Below are positions 22,879 to 32,095 of a DNA stretch of 64,000 bases, in pieces. The notes under the pieces are model-generated. The model had not been told where the DNA came from. It saw only the letters and a program-made list of their open reading frames with translations, and did not search any database. This stretch comes from an uncultured bacterium (GTDB lineage: Bacteria; Actinomycetota; Coriobacteriia; Coriobacteriales; Coriobacteriaceae), in assembly GCA_905215505.1 (NCBI GenBank), contig CAJMPU010000008.1, positions 1 through 64,000 of the forward strand, in the 5' to 3' direction. The position numbers and the translations under genes are program-made. The stretch's first letter is position 1; each line of letters starts with the position of its first letter.

Positions 22879-23400
22879 CTAGGCTGCCTTCTGCTCGGAG
22901 ACCTGCTGGATCGAACGAGCGAGACCAGAGGAAACGCCGTTGACGCAGACAGCGATGTCGCGAGCGAAACCGGAGATGAGACCGGCGATCTGGCCGAGAA
23001 GCTGATCCTTGGTGGGCAGCTCGGCGATAGCCTTAACATCATCAGCGGAAACGGCCTTGCCGTCGGAGATACCGCCCTTGATCTCAAGGACGCCCTTGGA
23101 CTTAGCAGAGAAGTCCTTAAGGGCCTTAGCGGCCTCGACCGGCTCGGACTCGTAGAACACATAAGCGACGGGGCCGGCGAGGATCTCGTCGAGCTCGGGC
23201 TGCTCCTGGTTCTTGAGAGCGATCTTGACCAGGTTGTTCTTGTAGACCTTCATCTCGGCGCCGCACTCGCGAAGCTGATGACGCAGCTCCTGAGCCTGCT
23301 TAACCGTCAGACCGTTGTAGTTGACGACGAACAGACCGGCGTTCTCGGCGATACGGGACTCGATCTCTGCAACCTTGTCGATTTTGTACTGCTGGGGCAT
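22879..23400 (-). CDS. rplJ: 50S ribosomal protein L10
   Basis: A 173-residue L10, the base of the L7/L12 stalk. It starts MPQQYKIDKVAEIESRIAEN and continues VVNYNGLTVKQAQELR, typical of L10. In other bacteria the L10-L7/L12 complex represses its own operon by binding the leader; the 5' leader at 23401-23610 fits this. ATG at 23400 follows GAGGAGGTG. Confidence 0.96.
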   Translation of the reverse strand: MPQQYKIDKVAEIESRIAENAGLFVVNYNGLTVKQAQELRHQLRECGAEMKVYKNNLVKIALKNQEQPELDEILAGPVAYVFYESEPVEAAKALKDFSAKSKGVLEIKGGISDGKAVSADDVKAIAELPTKDQLLGQIAGLISGFARDIAVCVNGVSSGLARSIQQVSEQKAA

Positions 23401-23610
23401 GAATTACACCTCCTCGAATTCTTTCCGGGCACGGTCCGCCACAAGGACGTGACGGGGGCATGTCCAAAAAGAAAGCCCCCGCGCTGCATGAGCGACGGGG
23501 GCGAGAAGACATATCTACTCGACCACCTCGGCTGGCGGGATATCCCATTAAGCTCGCGGGCGATGCCCGTTTGCACCGGCTGTCTCTGGCAGCGGATTCG
23601 TGCGTGAACC
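23401..23610 (-). promoter_or_regulatory. L10-type leader with attenuator hairpin
   Basis: About 210 bases of transcribed leader before rplJ. It contains a strong hairpin, 23475-23502 (GCCCCC...GGGGGC), followed on the minus strand by TTTCTTTTT, so it can act as an intrinsic attenuator. This is the expected place for L10-(L7/L12)4 autoregulation. The L10 kink-turn itself was not resolved by eye. Confidence 0.7.
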
Positions 23611-23616
23611 GAAAGT

Positions 23617-23645
23617 ATTATGGCGGGGACCCCGGTGTCGGTCAA
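23617..23645 (-). promoter_or_regulatory. rplJL promoter
   Basis: Minus strand TTGACC (23640-23645) and CATAAT (23617-23622) separated by 17 bases. The -35 box lies just outside the left outer arm of the large hairpin element, so element and promoter abut. Confidence 0.6.
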
Positions 23646-23651
23646 CGGGCG

Positions 23652-23835
23652 CGAGGATTCGCACACAAACCCTGCATACGCTCCGGTCGGGAGGGGCAGG
23701 GCGAGTTTTCCGCTCGGTCAAGTCCTGAGCTCGCACGAAGGCCACATTAAGTGGCCTTCGGCTCGTGCGGAATCTACGGAAAACTCGCCCTGCCCCTCCC
23801 GACCGGAGCTACGTTACCTTTGCTGCGAATCCTCG
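23652..23835. repeat. large nested hairpin element, copy 2
   Basis: Three nested inverted repeats. The outermost is 12 bp (23652-23663 with 23824-23835). The middle is a perfect 32-bp pair (23681-23712 with 23777-23808). The core, 23737-23759, is GAAGGCCAC-ATTAA-GTGGCCTTC. Compared with copy 1 at 10579-10717 the core differs by one compensated base pair (G-C there, A-T here), the flanks CTCGCACG and CGGCTCGTGCGGAA are kept, and the long arms are wholly different. It lies upstream of the rplJL promoter, as copy 1 lies upstream of the str promoter. Confidence 0.9.
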
Positions 23836-23904
23836 TGTCCGTTGGCCGGCGCGCCCCACGCATAACCCTTATGTCGGTGGGCTGATGGGTTGGGTCCCGT
23901 TGGG

Positions 23905-25041
23905 CTACAAAGTTGAAAGGAAGGTGGACAGGCGTTTTAGGCCTTTGTCTAGGTTTTCGTCGCTTACGCAATAGCTGAGGCGGATGTGGCCTTCGGTGCC
24001 GAAGCAGTTTCCGGGGACTAGGGCTACGTTGGCCTCTTTGATGGCTTTGATGCAGAAGTCTTCGCTGGTTAGGTCGAACTGTTTGATGCTCGGGAAAGCG
24101 TAGAAGGCTCCTGCGGGCTCTACTGCGTCGAGGCCCATGGCGTTTAAGGCTGCGAGTACGCGTTCGCGGCGGGCTCGGTAGACTTTGAGCATGGGGGTTG
24201 GGTCGACGGTCAGGGCTCGGGCTGCGGCGTCCATTTCGAAGGAGACAGCACTCGATACTAAGTATTGGTGGGCCTTTGCGATCTCGGCGATGGCGGGGGC
24301 TGCGGCCGCGAGCCAGCCCAGGCGCCAACCGGTCATGGCCCAGGGCTTGGAGAAGCTCTCGATGACGACCGTCTGCTCACGCAGCTCCGGGTGGCGCTGG
24401 GCAAAGCGCTCGTAGCCATCCACATAAACCAGGCGGTTGTATACGTCGTCGCAGACCACGTAGATGCCCGCCTGTTCTGCCACGTGCGCCACGGCGTCGA
24501 GCGATGCCGTGTCGAGGATGCAACCCGTGGGATTGTTGGGCGAGCAGATGACGATGGCCTTGGTCGCCGGGGTCACACAGGCGCGAAGCGCATCCTCGTC
24601 AATCTGGAATTGCGCAGGCTCCGTATCCAAAAAGACAGCCTTGGCGTGATTGGCCACGACGATGCTCTCGTACAGGCCAAAGGCCGGCGTGGGGATGATG
24701 ACCTCGTCGCCGGGGTTGAGCATAGCCATAAATGTTGCCGACAGTGCCTCGGTCGCGCCGTCGGTCAGGATGACCTCATCGGCGGAAAACGCCAGGCCCG
24801 CGTCATCCATATATTCGGACAGTGCATCACGCAGGGCGGGGCGACCGTTGTTGGGCGGATAGTGCGTGTCACCGCGGTCCAGCGCGGCGGTCACCTCGGC
24901 GCTAATCACATCGGGCGTGGGAAAATCGGGCTCGCCGAGCGCGAGCGCGATACACCCCGGATGCTGGGCGGCGAGCGCGTTAATCCGGCGGATACCGGAG
25001 GGCTTGAGCATGGCAAGCGAGGTATTCATGGGCAGACGCAT
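23905..25041 (-). CDS. PLP-dependent class I/II aminotransferase
   Basis: A 378-residue fold-type I aminotransferase. It has GEPDFPTPD near the N-terminus, TDGATEALSATF in the cofactor-phosphate region, CSPNNPTGCILD, and the PLP lysine Lys232 in ESFSKPWAMTGWRLGW. A conserved Arg in GHIRLSYC near the C-terminus binds the substrate carboxylate. It most resembles aspartate/aromatic aminotransferases of the AspC/PatA type; the amino-acid substrate cannot be told from sequence. ATG at 25041 is the first in frame and is followed 4 codons later by another ATG. It is a single gene next to unrelated neighbours. Confidence 0.9.
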   Translation of the reverse strand: MRLPMNTSLAMLKPSGIRRINALAAQHPGCIALALGEPDFPTPDVISAEVTAALDRGDTHYPPNNGRPALRDALSEYMDDAGLAFSADEVILTDGATEALSATFMAMLNPGDEVIIPTPAFGLYESIVVANHAKAVFLDTEPAQFQIDEDALRACVTPATKAIVICSPNNPTGCILDTASLDAVAHVAEQAGIYVVCDDVYNRLVYVDGYERFAQRHPELREQTVVIESFSKPWAMTGWRLGWLAAAAPAIAEIAKAHQYLVSSAVSFEMDAAARALTVDPTPMLKVYRARRERVLAALNAMGLDAVEPAGAFYAFPSIKQFDLTSEDFCIKAIKEANVALVPGNCFGTEGHIRLSYCVSDENLDKGLKRLSTFLSTL

Positions 25042-25134
25042 GGCGTTCCTTTCGTAAGGGTTGCACTAGGATAGCGCGGCGGGGCGCCACCAGACGGTGT
25101 AACCTAAACGGAAACGAGCCGGAAAGGAGATGGC

Positions 25135-25797
25135 ATGGAGACGACCGCGCGCGGCGACTTACCAAAAACACTGCACACCATTGCGTATATCAGTATTCCC
25201 AATAGCGCCGATCTTGATTTTTTGCTCTGGGACCTGCAGGATGCCATCGCCGCCTATGCTCAACTTTCCGGCACCGCACTCCCCCGCCCGGTCGACTTGA
25301 AGGCAAATGACGCCGGCAGCGTTGCCGATGGCATCGTGCTGGCCATTGAAGATGTGGCTGACGATGAGACGTTGACTGCTATCGAGCAGGCGCTTGAGCG
25401 CTTTGGCGGTACGGGAACGCGCGTCTATGCCGCGATTCGAGCCGCACAAGAGGGCACTGAGCAGGCGCGTGGGACCGCCGTTCGCCTGCACAAGGCATGT
25501 GAGCGCCATGACCAATTGTGGTGTGGCGGCGTTGCCATCTGCGCCGGCAGCGGCATCGCAGCGCTTCGCCATTCCCCGCGCATGGGACTCTTGCGGCGAC
25601 CGTTTTCGGAGGCCATGGACAAGCTTGTGGGCGCCGTGCGCATGGGCTGCTCCGTCGAGCATGCACAGCGACTTGGCGGCGGCAATGCCGCCAACGTCGA
25701 CGCCGACGGCATGGTTTGCGCCGAGCCAGCCGTGCCCGCGCCGATCTGGCGAGGCGTTCTGAAACGTCTGGGCGCCCACGCTCAAACAAAAATCTAA
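25135..25797 (+). CDS. conserved hypothetical protein, distantly like flavodoxin-fold NAD(P)H oxidoreductases
   Basis: A 220-residue protein starting with ATG after GGAAAGGAG. Clear domain signatures are lacking. Residues ~95-165 (VYAAIRAAQEG, RLHKACERHDQLWCGGVAIC, then LLRRPFSEAMDKLVGA) follow the pattern of the NADPH-dependent FMN reductase-like family, in which a Gly-rich GG-A-G stretch comes before a PLK/PF helix. The typical N-terminal FMN phosphate loop is not evident. Ends 1 base before the convergent glycosylase gene. Function uncertain. Confidence 0.75.
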   Translation: METTARGDLPKTLHTIAYISIPNSADLDFLLWDLQDAIAAYAQLSGTALPRPVDLKANDAGSVADGIVLAIEDVADDETLTAIEQALERFGGTGTRVYAAIRAAQEGTEQARGTAVRLHKACERHDQLWCGGVAICAGSGIAALRHSPRMGLLRRPFSEAMDKLVGAVRMGCSVEHAQRLGGGNAANVDADGMVCAEPAVPAPIWRGVLKRLGAHAQTKI

Positions 25798-25798
25798 A

Positions 25799-26362
25799 TT
25801 AAATAACAGCCCAGTCAACGGCTTCGTGCCAACGCTCGACAAGACGCTCCAGTCGCCAGGCGGCATTGGCAGGACTTGTCGAGGGTAGGACGACGGCGGG
25901 CAACCCCGTCCGATCTTGCAAGTAGCGTTTGTAGAGTCGCCCTGCCGTACCGCCGTTACAGACAACGACCTCGATCGGCGCGGCATCGGTAATGCGCTCG
26001 ATATATGCCGGCACAACGTTGCGAATGCTCGCGTCGCTCGAGCCCTTAATGTCGCAACTCTCGATCACATCCCACAGGCCCACGCCGCCGTTCAGCAGCA
26101 TAGATCGCTTGGCAGCAATGGAGGCATCGAGCGTCGCGGGCTCACCGCTTGCCAAAGGATCGCCCTCGTTGGGCGGCACAGGCACACCGAGGCACGCAGC
26201 CATCACACGCCAAAAGCGATTCTGAGGGTTGCCGTAATAAAAGGCATTTGCACGCGAGAGCACCGAGGGAAACGACCCCAGCACCAAAACGCGCGAGCGC
26301 TGGTCGAACACAGGCTCAAACCCATGCTCAATATGTTGATAGTCCTCGTCAGACACGGCCAT
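25799..26362 (-). CDS. DNA-deoxyinosine glycosylase (uracil-DNA glycosylase superfamily)
   Basis: A 187-residue member of the UDG superfamily. The block VLVLGSFPSVLSRANAFYYGNPQNRFW matches the family that removes hypoxanthine from deaminated DNA. LPSTSPANA near residue 160 is the second motif that flanks the base-binding pocket. Motif 1 has Asn rather than the Asp water-activating residue of family 1 UDG. It follows the GH13 gene by 3 bases on the same strand and may be cotranscribed. Substrate preference is inferred from family resemblance. Confidence 0.82.
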   Translation of the reverse strand: MAVSDEDYQHIEHGFEPVFDQRSRVLVLGSFPSVLSRANAFYYGNPQNRFWRVMAACLGVPVPPNEGDPLASGEPATLDASIAAKRSMLLNGGVGLWDVIESCDIKGSSDASIRNVVPAYIERITDAAPIEVVVCNGGTAGRLYKRYLQDRTGLPAVVLPSTSPANAAWRLERLVERWHEAVDWAVI

Positions 26363-26365
26363 GGG

Positions 26366-27742
26366 CTAGGCTCTCAACAGATAGCGCACCTCGTAGGGTG
26401 CAAGCTCAAGGGTACCCGTCAGCTCGACCGTGGGCGCATCGTCGGCAAGCAGGTCGACAAAGGACCCGTTGAGCTCGCCGGCGCCAAAGGTGTAAGGCTC
26501 GCCCACGGCGTTCACCGCCACGAGCACCGTCGCGTCATCACAGGCGCGCTCGAACAGCAGCTGCTTGTTCTGGATCACCACGTTGCGATAGGCACCGTAG
26601 TTGAGAGCACAGGCCGCCGCGTCATCGGCCGAGCGAAGGTGCGCAAGCTGCGTGATGAACGCCGTCAGCTCGTTGGGCGCAGGCTCATCGAGCGCAGGTC
26701 GCAGCGCCCAGTCACCATCGGGGCCGCCCTTTTCGCCGGCAATCCCCCACTCGCTGCCATAGTAGACGCACGGAATGCCCGGCATGCCAAAGAGCATGCC
26801 ATAGACGGGACGCAGGCACGACTTGTCGGTGAGGATGCTTGCCAGGCGCGGCACGTCGTGGTTGTCGACAAACGACAGCAGGTGCTTGCCGCGGTAGATG
26901 CACCACGGATCGCCGCCAAACTGGCGATGCAGCGAATGCGCGATCTCGAACATATTGACCGAGTTAAAGCTGGAGTACAGGCCCTTGTAGCACTCGTAGT
27001 TGGTGCAGGAGTCGAGCATCTCGTCGTTGACGATCTGGTTGTAGTCACCGTGAAGCGTCTCGCCGATCAGCACAAAGTCGGGCTTGAGCTCACGGGTAAA
27101 GGCGTGCAGGCGACGCATAAAGTCGCGGTCGAGCATATAGGCAACGTCCAGGCGCAGGCCGTCGACGCCAAAGACCTCGGCCCAGCGGCGCACGGACTCG
27201 AGCAGGTAATCGACCACGGCGGGGTTTTGCAGGTTGAGCTTCACGAGCTCAAAATGGCCTTCCCAACCCTCGTACCAAAAGCCGTCGCCATAGCAGGAAT
27301 CGCCGTCAAAGCTGATGTGGAACCAATCCTTGTACGGCGAGTCCCACTTACGCTCCTGCACATCGCGGAAGGCCCAAAAGCCACGGCCCACATGGTTGAA
27401 GACGGCATCGAGCACCACGCGGATGCCATGGGCGTGCAGCGTCTCGCATACGGCGGCAAAATCGGCATCCCCGCCCAGGCGGCGGTCGATATGGCGCAGG
27501 CTGCGCGTATCGTAGCCGTGGCTATCAGACTCGAGCGGCGGGTTAATCAGCACAGCGCCAATACCGAGTTTTTGCAGGTAGTCGGCCCATTGGGCGATCT
27601 TCATGATGGGCGCATCGGGGTTGGGCGCAGCGTTGGCAGCCTGGGCGAGCTCATCCTCGGCAACGGGCGCGGCGTTTTCGCGCGGAGCTCCGCAAAAGCC
27701 CAGCGGATAGATCTGATAGAACGTCGTCTCGTATGCCCACAT
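26366..27742 (-). CDS. GH13 alpha-amylase-family glycoside hydrolase
   Basis: A 458-residue cytoplasmic (no signal peptide) GH13 enzyme acting on alpha-glucans or maltodextrins. The four conserved regions are visible: DAVFNHVG, GLRLDVAYM with nucleophile Asp199, IGETLHG with acid/base Glu228, and FVDNHD with Asp296. The C-terminal ~90 residues look like the usual beta domain. It resembles maltodextrin glucosidase or neopullulanase-like enzymes but is short for them, without an N-terminal starch-binding domain. ATG at 27742 follows a GGGAGGT site. Confidence 0.92.
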   Translation of the reverse strand: MWAYETTFYQIYPLGFCGAPRENAAPVAEDELAQAANAAPNPDAPIMKIAQWADYLQKLGIGAVLINPPLESDSHGYDTRSLRHIDRRLGGDADFAAVCETLHAHGIRVVLDAVFNHVGRGFWAFRDVQERKWDSPYKDWFHISFDGDSCYGDGFWYEGWEGHFELVKLNLQNPAVVDYLLESVRRWAEVFGVDGLRLDVAYMLDRDFMRRLHAFTRELKPDFVLIGETLHGDYNQIVNDEMLDSCTNYECYKGLYSSFNSVNMFEIAHSLHRQFGGDPWCIYRGKHLLSFVDNHDVPRLASILTDKSCLRPVYGMLFGMPGIPCVYYGSEWGIAGEKGGPDGDWALRPALDEPAPNELTAFITQLAHLRSADDAAACALNYGAYRNVVIQNKQLLFERACDDATVLVAVNAVGEPYTFGAGELNGSFVDLLADDAPTVELTGTLELAPYEVRYLLRA

Positions 27743-27789
27743 AGCAACCTCCCGGCAAGCTCAACACAACGACATCCATTGTATGCCCA

Positions 27790-27838
27790 GCAGGGTAGCT
27801 ATTTTGGGACGGGGCTCTTTTAGCTACCCCAGCCCCTT
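27790..27838. repeat. palindromic intergenic repeat
   Basis: GGGTAGCTA is repeated inverted as TAGCTACCC, with an overlapping GGGGCT / AGCCCC pair. It looks like one of the short interspersed hairpins but has no second copy in this window. Confidence 0.5.
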
Positions 27839-27842
27839 TCTA

Positions 27843-27909
27843 AGTTGCGGTGAAATACGGACTGTTTGCCGGGTTTATTGGGCTCAGCAGTCCGTATTTC
27901 ACCGCAACT
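27843..27909. repeat. perfect 22-bp inverted repeat hairpin
   Basis: Arms 27843-27864 and 27888-27909 are perfect (beginning AGTTGCGGTGAAATACGG) around a 23-base loop. It lies between the MFS gene and the GH13 gene, both on the minus strand, 15 bases from the MFS stop. It could end MFS transcription, though no T run follows, so an interspersed repeat is more likely. Confidence 0.75.
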
Positions 27910-27924
27910 GATGAGGAGACGTGA

Positions 27925-29121
27925 TTAGGCGACAGGCTTTGCGCGGTGTATGGCCGGGAATAGCACCGTGATAGCGAGAATGACACCCACGACGGCAATC
28001 GCCCCGCCCGCACAACCGATCCAGGCGATGCCGGGACCCGACACCACGGCGCCGCCGACCGCGGTGCCCGTGCCGATACCGAGGTTAAACAGGCCCGAGA
28101 AGATCGACATGGCGACGGCCGACGAGTCTGCCGGCGTGTACTTGATGAGCTCGGCCTGGAACGCCACGTTAAAGGCCGTGGAGCAGCAGCCCCATAGCGC
28201 GCAGACGGCAAGCACTGCTACGAGCGACGATGCGACCGGACCCACGAGCAGCAGAGCCACCGGCACGCCGGAGAGCGTGATAGCCAAGAACGGGAAGCGA
28301 TGCCCATCGAACAGGCGGCCAAACAGCCAGCTTCCGAGCAGACCAGAACAGCCAAACGCCGTCAGCGTCATGGTAATAGCGCTTGCGTCGACGTGCGCGA
28401 CCTGCGCCAGGAACGGCTCGATATAGCTGTAACCCGCATAATAGCCGGTCGCCATAAAGACCGTGACCGCGTAGAGCGCTATCAGGAACGGGTTCTTGAG
28501 CAGCTCGGGCAGCTGTTTGACGGTAAAGCGCTCGCCCGCCGGCATGGCCGGGAGCACCGCGGCCTGGTAGACAACCGCGACAGCCGAGAGGGCCCCGACC
28601 ACGGCGAATGTCATGCGCCAGCCCACGGCCAGTCCGATGGCGCGGCCGATCGGCAGGCCAAAGATCTGCGCGATGGACGAGCCCGTGGCAATCATGCTGA
28701 TGGCGAGCGCCCCGTGGCGGGTATCGACCAGGCGCGAGGCCATAATCGAGGCGACCGACCAGAACACGGCATGCGCGCAGGCGACCACCAGGCGCGCGCA
28801 GACCAAAATAGGATAGGTGGGCGCCACGGCGGACAGGAACTGGCCCAGCGAAAACACGGCAAGCACGCCCAACAGCATCCGTTTGAACTCAAAACGTGAG
28901 GCAAACACCATGAGCGGCAGCGACAGCAGCATGACGCCCCAAGCATAGACCGAGATCATGATGCCTGCCTGGGCCTCGGTGAGCGAGAACGATGCGGCAA
29001 TATCAATCAGAAGGCCAATGGGCATGAATTCCGACGTGTTGAATACGAACGCGCAACAGGCGAGCCCGATAAGCGGGAGCCACTGCCTGAGCGTGATGCC
29101 GTCTTGCCTTGCCTGAGTCAT
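27925..29121 (-). CDS. MFS efflux transporter, DHA1/SotB-like
   Basis: A 398-residue membrane protein with 12 predicted hydrophobic segments. The start region FVFNTSEFMPIGLLIDIAASF and the motif-A region SRFEFKRMLLG are typical of the DHA1 drug/sugar/arabinose efflux group (SotB, YdhP-like). It should export sugars, purines or drugs using the proton gradient; the substrate is unknown. ATG at 29121 follows GAGAGG and is preferred to an upstream start at 29211 without homology. Confidence 0.9.
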   Translation of the reverse strand: MTQARQDGITLRQWLPLIGLACCAFVFNTSEFMPIGLLIDIAASFSLTEAQAGIMISVYAWGVMLLSLPLMVFASRFEFKRMLLGVLAVFSLGQFLSAVAPTYPILVCARLVVACAHAVFWSVASIMASRLVDTRHGALAISMIATGSSIAQIFGLPIGRAIGLAVGWRMTFAVVGALSAVAVVYQAAVLPAMPAGERFTVKQLPELLKNPFLIALYAVTVFMATGYYAGYSYIEPFLAQVAHVDASAITMTLTAFGCSGLLGSWLFGRLFDGHRFPFLAITLSGVPVALLLVGPVASSLVAVLAVCALWGCCSTAFNVAFQAELIKYTPADSSAVAMSIFSGLFNLGIGTGTAVGGAVVSGPGIAWIGCAGGAIAVVGVILAITVLFPAIHRAKPVA

Positions 29122-29245
29122 ACAAAGAACCTCTCCGATTCGTTTTGAGCGGGGGCGATTATATAGCAACGGCCCCGCATCCGTCAGCAACAGATGCGAG
29201 GCCGAAATCAACTCGATGCGCAGAGGTTACGCCATCAATAAATAG

Positions 29246-31606
29246 CTAAGCCAACCCCAGCAATATACCCGCCGAATGCACGACAAACGCGACAATCCAG
29301 GCGACTGCCACCTGAAACGCGAACACGGCAACGGCATAGCGCGCGCCCAGCTCGCTCTTGACGGCGCCGATGGACGCCACGCAGGGCGGGTACAGCAGCG
29401 TAAAGACCAGGAACACGTAAGCGGTAAACGGCGAAAACATGGTTGACAGCACCGCGGGCGACGTTGCGCCCAAAAGCACCGTGAGGGTCGAAATGACGCT
29501 CTCCTTGGCGATAAGTCCGGTGACGAGCGCCGTCGAGGCGCGCCAGTCGCCGAAGCCGAGCGGCGCCAGCAGCGGAGCGATAATGCTGCCCAGACCGGCA
29601 AGCAGACTCTGCGACTGATCGGCGACCACATTAAAGCGGATGTCGAACGTCTGAAGGAACCAAATGACCACCGTAGCGGCAAAGATAATGGTGAAGGCCT
29701 TGGTGATGAAGTCCTTGGCCTTATCCCATGCCAGCATCACCGTCGTCTTAACGCTCGGCAGGCGGTAATTGGGGAGCTCCATGATAAACGGCACCGGGTC
29801 GCCCTTAAATGCCGTGCGGTTGAGCACCAAAGCCGCTATGCATCCGACCGCAATGCCAATCAGATAGAGCGAGACCATGGCGGGAACTGTCGCCTGCGAG
29901 AAAAACGCCCCGCACAGCAGACCGTAGACCGGCAACTTGGCCGAACAGCTCATGAACGGCGTGAGCATGACCGTCATCTTGCGGTCGTGCTCGGATGGGA
30001 GCGTACGGGTCGACATGATAGCCGGCACGGTGCAGCCAAAACCGACGAGCATGGGCACAAAGCTGCGGCCCGACAGGCCAAAGCGACGCAATACCTTATC
30101 CATGACAAAGGCCACGCGCGCCATGTAGCCCGAGTCTTCCAGAATGGAGAGGAACAAGAAGAGCACGACGATGATCGGCAGGAAGGTCAGCACGCTGCCC
30201 ACGCCCGTGAGAACACCGTCGACGGCCAGCGAGCGCACCACGTCGTTGGTGCCGAACGCCTTGAGACCCGCATCGGCCGAGGCGATGATGGCAGCGATGC
30301 CGTCCTCCATAAGTCCCTGCAACGCCGCGCCGATCACGCCAAACGTCAGCCAAAAGACGAGGCCCATGATCACCAGGAACGCCGGAATGGCTGTGTAACG
30401 ACCTGTCAGGATGCGGTCAATCTTGACGGAGCGCACGTGCTCGCGGCTCTCGTGCGGCTTTACGACGCAGCGCCCGCACACGTCGCCGATAAAGCCGAAG
30501 CGCATGTCGGCCAGCGCAGATAGACGGTCGGTGCCGGCCTCGCCCTCCATCTGGGTAATGATGTGCTCGATGGCGTCAAGCTCGTTGCGATCCAGATGAA
30601 GTGCCTCGGTCACCAGCTCGTCGCCCTCAACCAGCTTGGTCGCCGCAAAACGCACGGGAATGTGCGCCGTCGCGGCATGGTCCTCGATCAGGTTGGCAAT
30701 GCCGTGGATGCAGCGATGCAGTGCACCGCCGTCTGGACCATCGGGCGCACAGAAGTCCAGGCGACCGGGGCGCTCACGGAACCGCGCCACGTGCAAGGTA
30801 TGATCCACCAGCTCGCCGATACCCTCGTTGCGGGCAGCGCTAATGGGGACAACGGGCACGCCCAACAGGCTCTCGAGCAGGTTGACGTCCACGGCGCCGC
30901 CGTTGGCCGTCACCTCGTCCATCATGTTGAGCGCGATGACCATGGGACGATCGAGCTCCATAAGCTGCAGCGTCAGGTACAGGTTACGCTCGATGTTGGT
31001 GGCGTCGATGATGTCGATGATGGCGTCGGGGTCTTCGTCCAAGATGAATTGGCGGCTGACGATTTCTTCGCCCGTGTACGGCGACAACGAGTAAATACCG
31101 GGCAAGTCGGTAACGCTCGCCTCGGGGTGGTTACGGATAGTGCCGTCCTTGCGGTCGACCGTCACGCCGGGAAAGTTACCGACATGCTGGTTGGAGCCCG
31201 TCAGCTGGTTGAATAACGTGGTCTTGCCGCAGTTTTGGTTGCCGGCGAGGGCAAAGTGCAGCGGCGCGCCCTCGGGCACGGCCGTCTTTGCCGCACGGGG
31301 CGAATACGTCCCCTCGCCCAGGGCCGGATGCTCCGTCGTGCCGATTGCAGCGTTAGCGCGCGGACCCGTATCGGTGTCGTGAATACCCACAAGCTCGATG
31401 CGAGCGGCATCGTCCTTGCGCAGTGTCAACTCGTAGCCGCGCAGGCGGATCTCGAGCGGGTCGCCCATGGGGGCGTACTTCATCATGGTGACTTCGGTGC
31501 CCGGCGTTAGGCCCATGTCCAAAATATGCTGTCGGAGTGCCTGATCGTCCGATGCCACCGATGCGACAACGGCGTCCTTTCCAATCTCGAGTGTATCGAG
31601 CTTCAC
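29246..31606 (-). CDS. feoB: ferrous iron transporter, FeoA-FeoB fusion
   Basis: A 786-residue fusion. Residues 1-75 form a complete FeoA SH3-like domain (ILDMGLTPGTEVTMMKYAPM). From ~115 follows the FeoB G domain with G1 at 122-129 (GNQNCGKT), G2/G3 (GNFPGVTVDR, DLPGIYSLSPYT) and G4 (NMMD), then about ten transmembrane segments with the gate motifs CSAKLPVY and GFGCTVPA. It takes up Fe(II) under anaerobic conditions. The start is GTG at 31606. No FeoC is next to it. An imperfect palindrome at 31630-31654 may bind an iron or manganese regulator. Confidence 0.95.
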   Translation of the reverse strand: MKLDTLEIGKDAVVASVASDDQALRQHILDMGLTPGTEVTMMKYAPMGDPLEIRLRGYELTLRKDDAARIELVGIHDTDTGPRANAAIGTTEHPALGEGTYSPRAAKTAVPEGAPLHFALAGNQNCGKTTLFNQLTGSNQHVGNFPGVTVDRKDGTIRNHPEASVTDLPGIYSLSPYTGEEIVSRQFILDEDPDAIIDIIDATNIERNLYLTLQLMELDRPMVIALNMMDEVTANGGAVDVNLLESLLGVPVVPISAARNEGIGELVDHTLHVARFRERPGRLDFCAPDGPDGGALHRCIHGIANLIEDHAATAHIPVRFAATKLVEGDELVTEALHLDRNELDAIEHIITQMEGEAGTDRLSALADMRFGFIGDVCGRCVVKPHESREHVRSVKIDRILTGRYTAIPAFLVIMGLVFWLTFGVIGAALQGLMEDGIAAIIASADAGLKAFGTNDVVRSLAVDGVLTGVGSVLTFLPIIVVLFLFLSILEDSGYMARVAFVMDKVLRRFGLSGRSFVPMLVGFGCTVPAIMSTRTLPSEHDRKMTVMLTPFMSCSAKLPVYGLLCGAFFSQATVPAMVSLYLIGIAVGCIAALVLNRTAFKGDPVPFIMELPNYRLPSVKTTVMLAWDKAKDFITKAFTIIFAATVVIWFLQTFDIRFNVVADQSQSLLAGLGSIIAPLLAPLGFGDWRASTALVTGLIAKESVISTLTVLLGATSPAVLSTMFSPFTAYVFLVFTLLYPPCVASIGAVKSELGARYAVAVFAFQVAVAWIVAFVVHSAGILLGLA

Positions 31607-31629
31607 GCGCTCATCCTTTCGTTAGACGC

Positions 31630-31654
31630 GGTTAACCGTTTACCGGGGCTAACC
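31630..31654. promoter_or_regulatory. candidate metal-regulator operator upstream of feoAB
   Basis: A 25-bp imperfect dyad with half sites GGTTAACC and GGCTAACC, 24 bases before the feoAB start. It recalls the TTAGG-TWACC-type dyads of DtxR/IdeR regulators, but this is resemblance only. Confidence 0.35.
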
Positions 31655-31727
31655 AACTCGTAACGACAAATGATAGCGCTCTGAACTATTTTATAAAGTC
31701 AAATACCGATGTTTACCTGCGCAAACT

Positions 31728-32048
31728 TTATGCGGTGCGCCCCGAAAGCTCTTTGCGCATACCGCTCAGCGAGATCGAAATGGAACCCGACCGCGCGGTA
31801 GCAGTGAGTCGATCACCCTCAACCGACCCCGTGCATGTAAAGGGCGCCTTGCCCATCAAGACGTGGGAGATAGTACCCGAGAGCTCAAAGAAATCGCACT
31901 CAGCGCGGGCACCCGAGAGAGCGATATTGAGACCCCTGACGTTTAGTACTGCCCTGAGTGCGCCGTTCACCCCATGTGAAAACGTCACCTCGCCGCGCTT
32001 GCTCCCCACCGGCGTCTGGGCCAAAACCACATACGTACCCTCAAGCAT
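31728..32048 (-). CDS. hypothetical small beta-rich protein
   Basis: A 106-residue protein with no recognised family. It has an alternating polar/hydrophobic pattern (MLEGTYVVLAQTPVGSKRGE, then NGALRAVLNVRGLNIALSGA), which suggests a small beta barrel. No signal peptide or membrane segment. ATG at 32048 follows GAGGAGG, a strong site, supporting that it is a real gene. It ends about 120 bases before feoAB on the same strand. Confidence 0.7.
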   Translation of the reverse strand: MLEGTYVVLAQTPVGSKRGEVTFSHGVNGALRAVLNVRGLNIALSGARAECDFFELSGTISHVLMGKAPFTCTGSVEGDRLTATARSGSISISLSGMRKELSGRTA

Positions 32049-32095
32049 GGCTCCTCCTCTAAGCAGACTTTTTGAAACGGGCAAGTAGTCTACTT

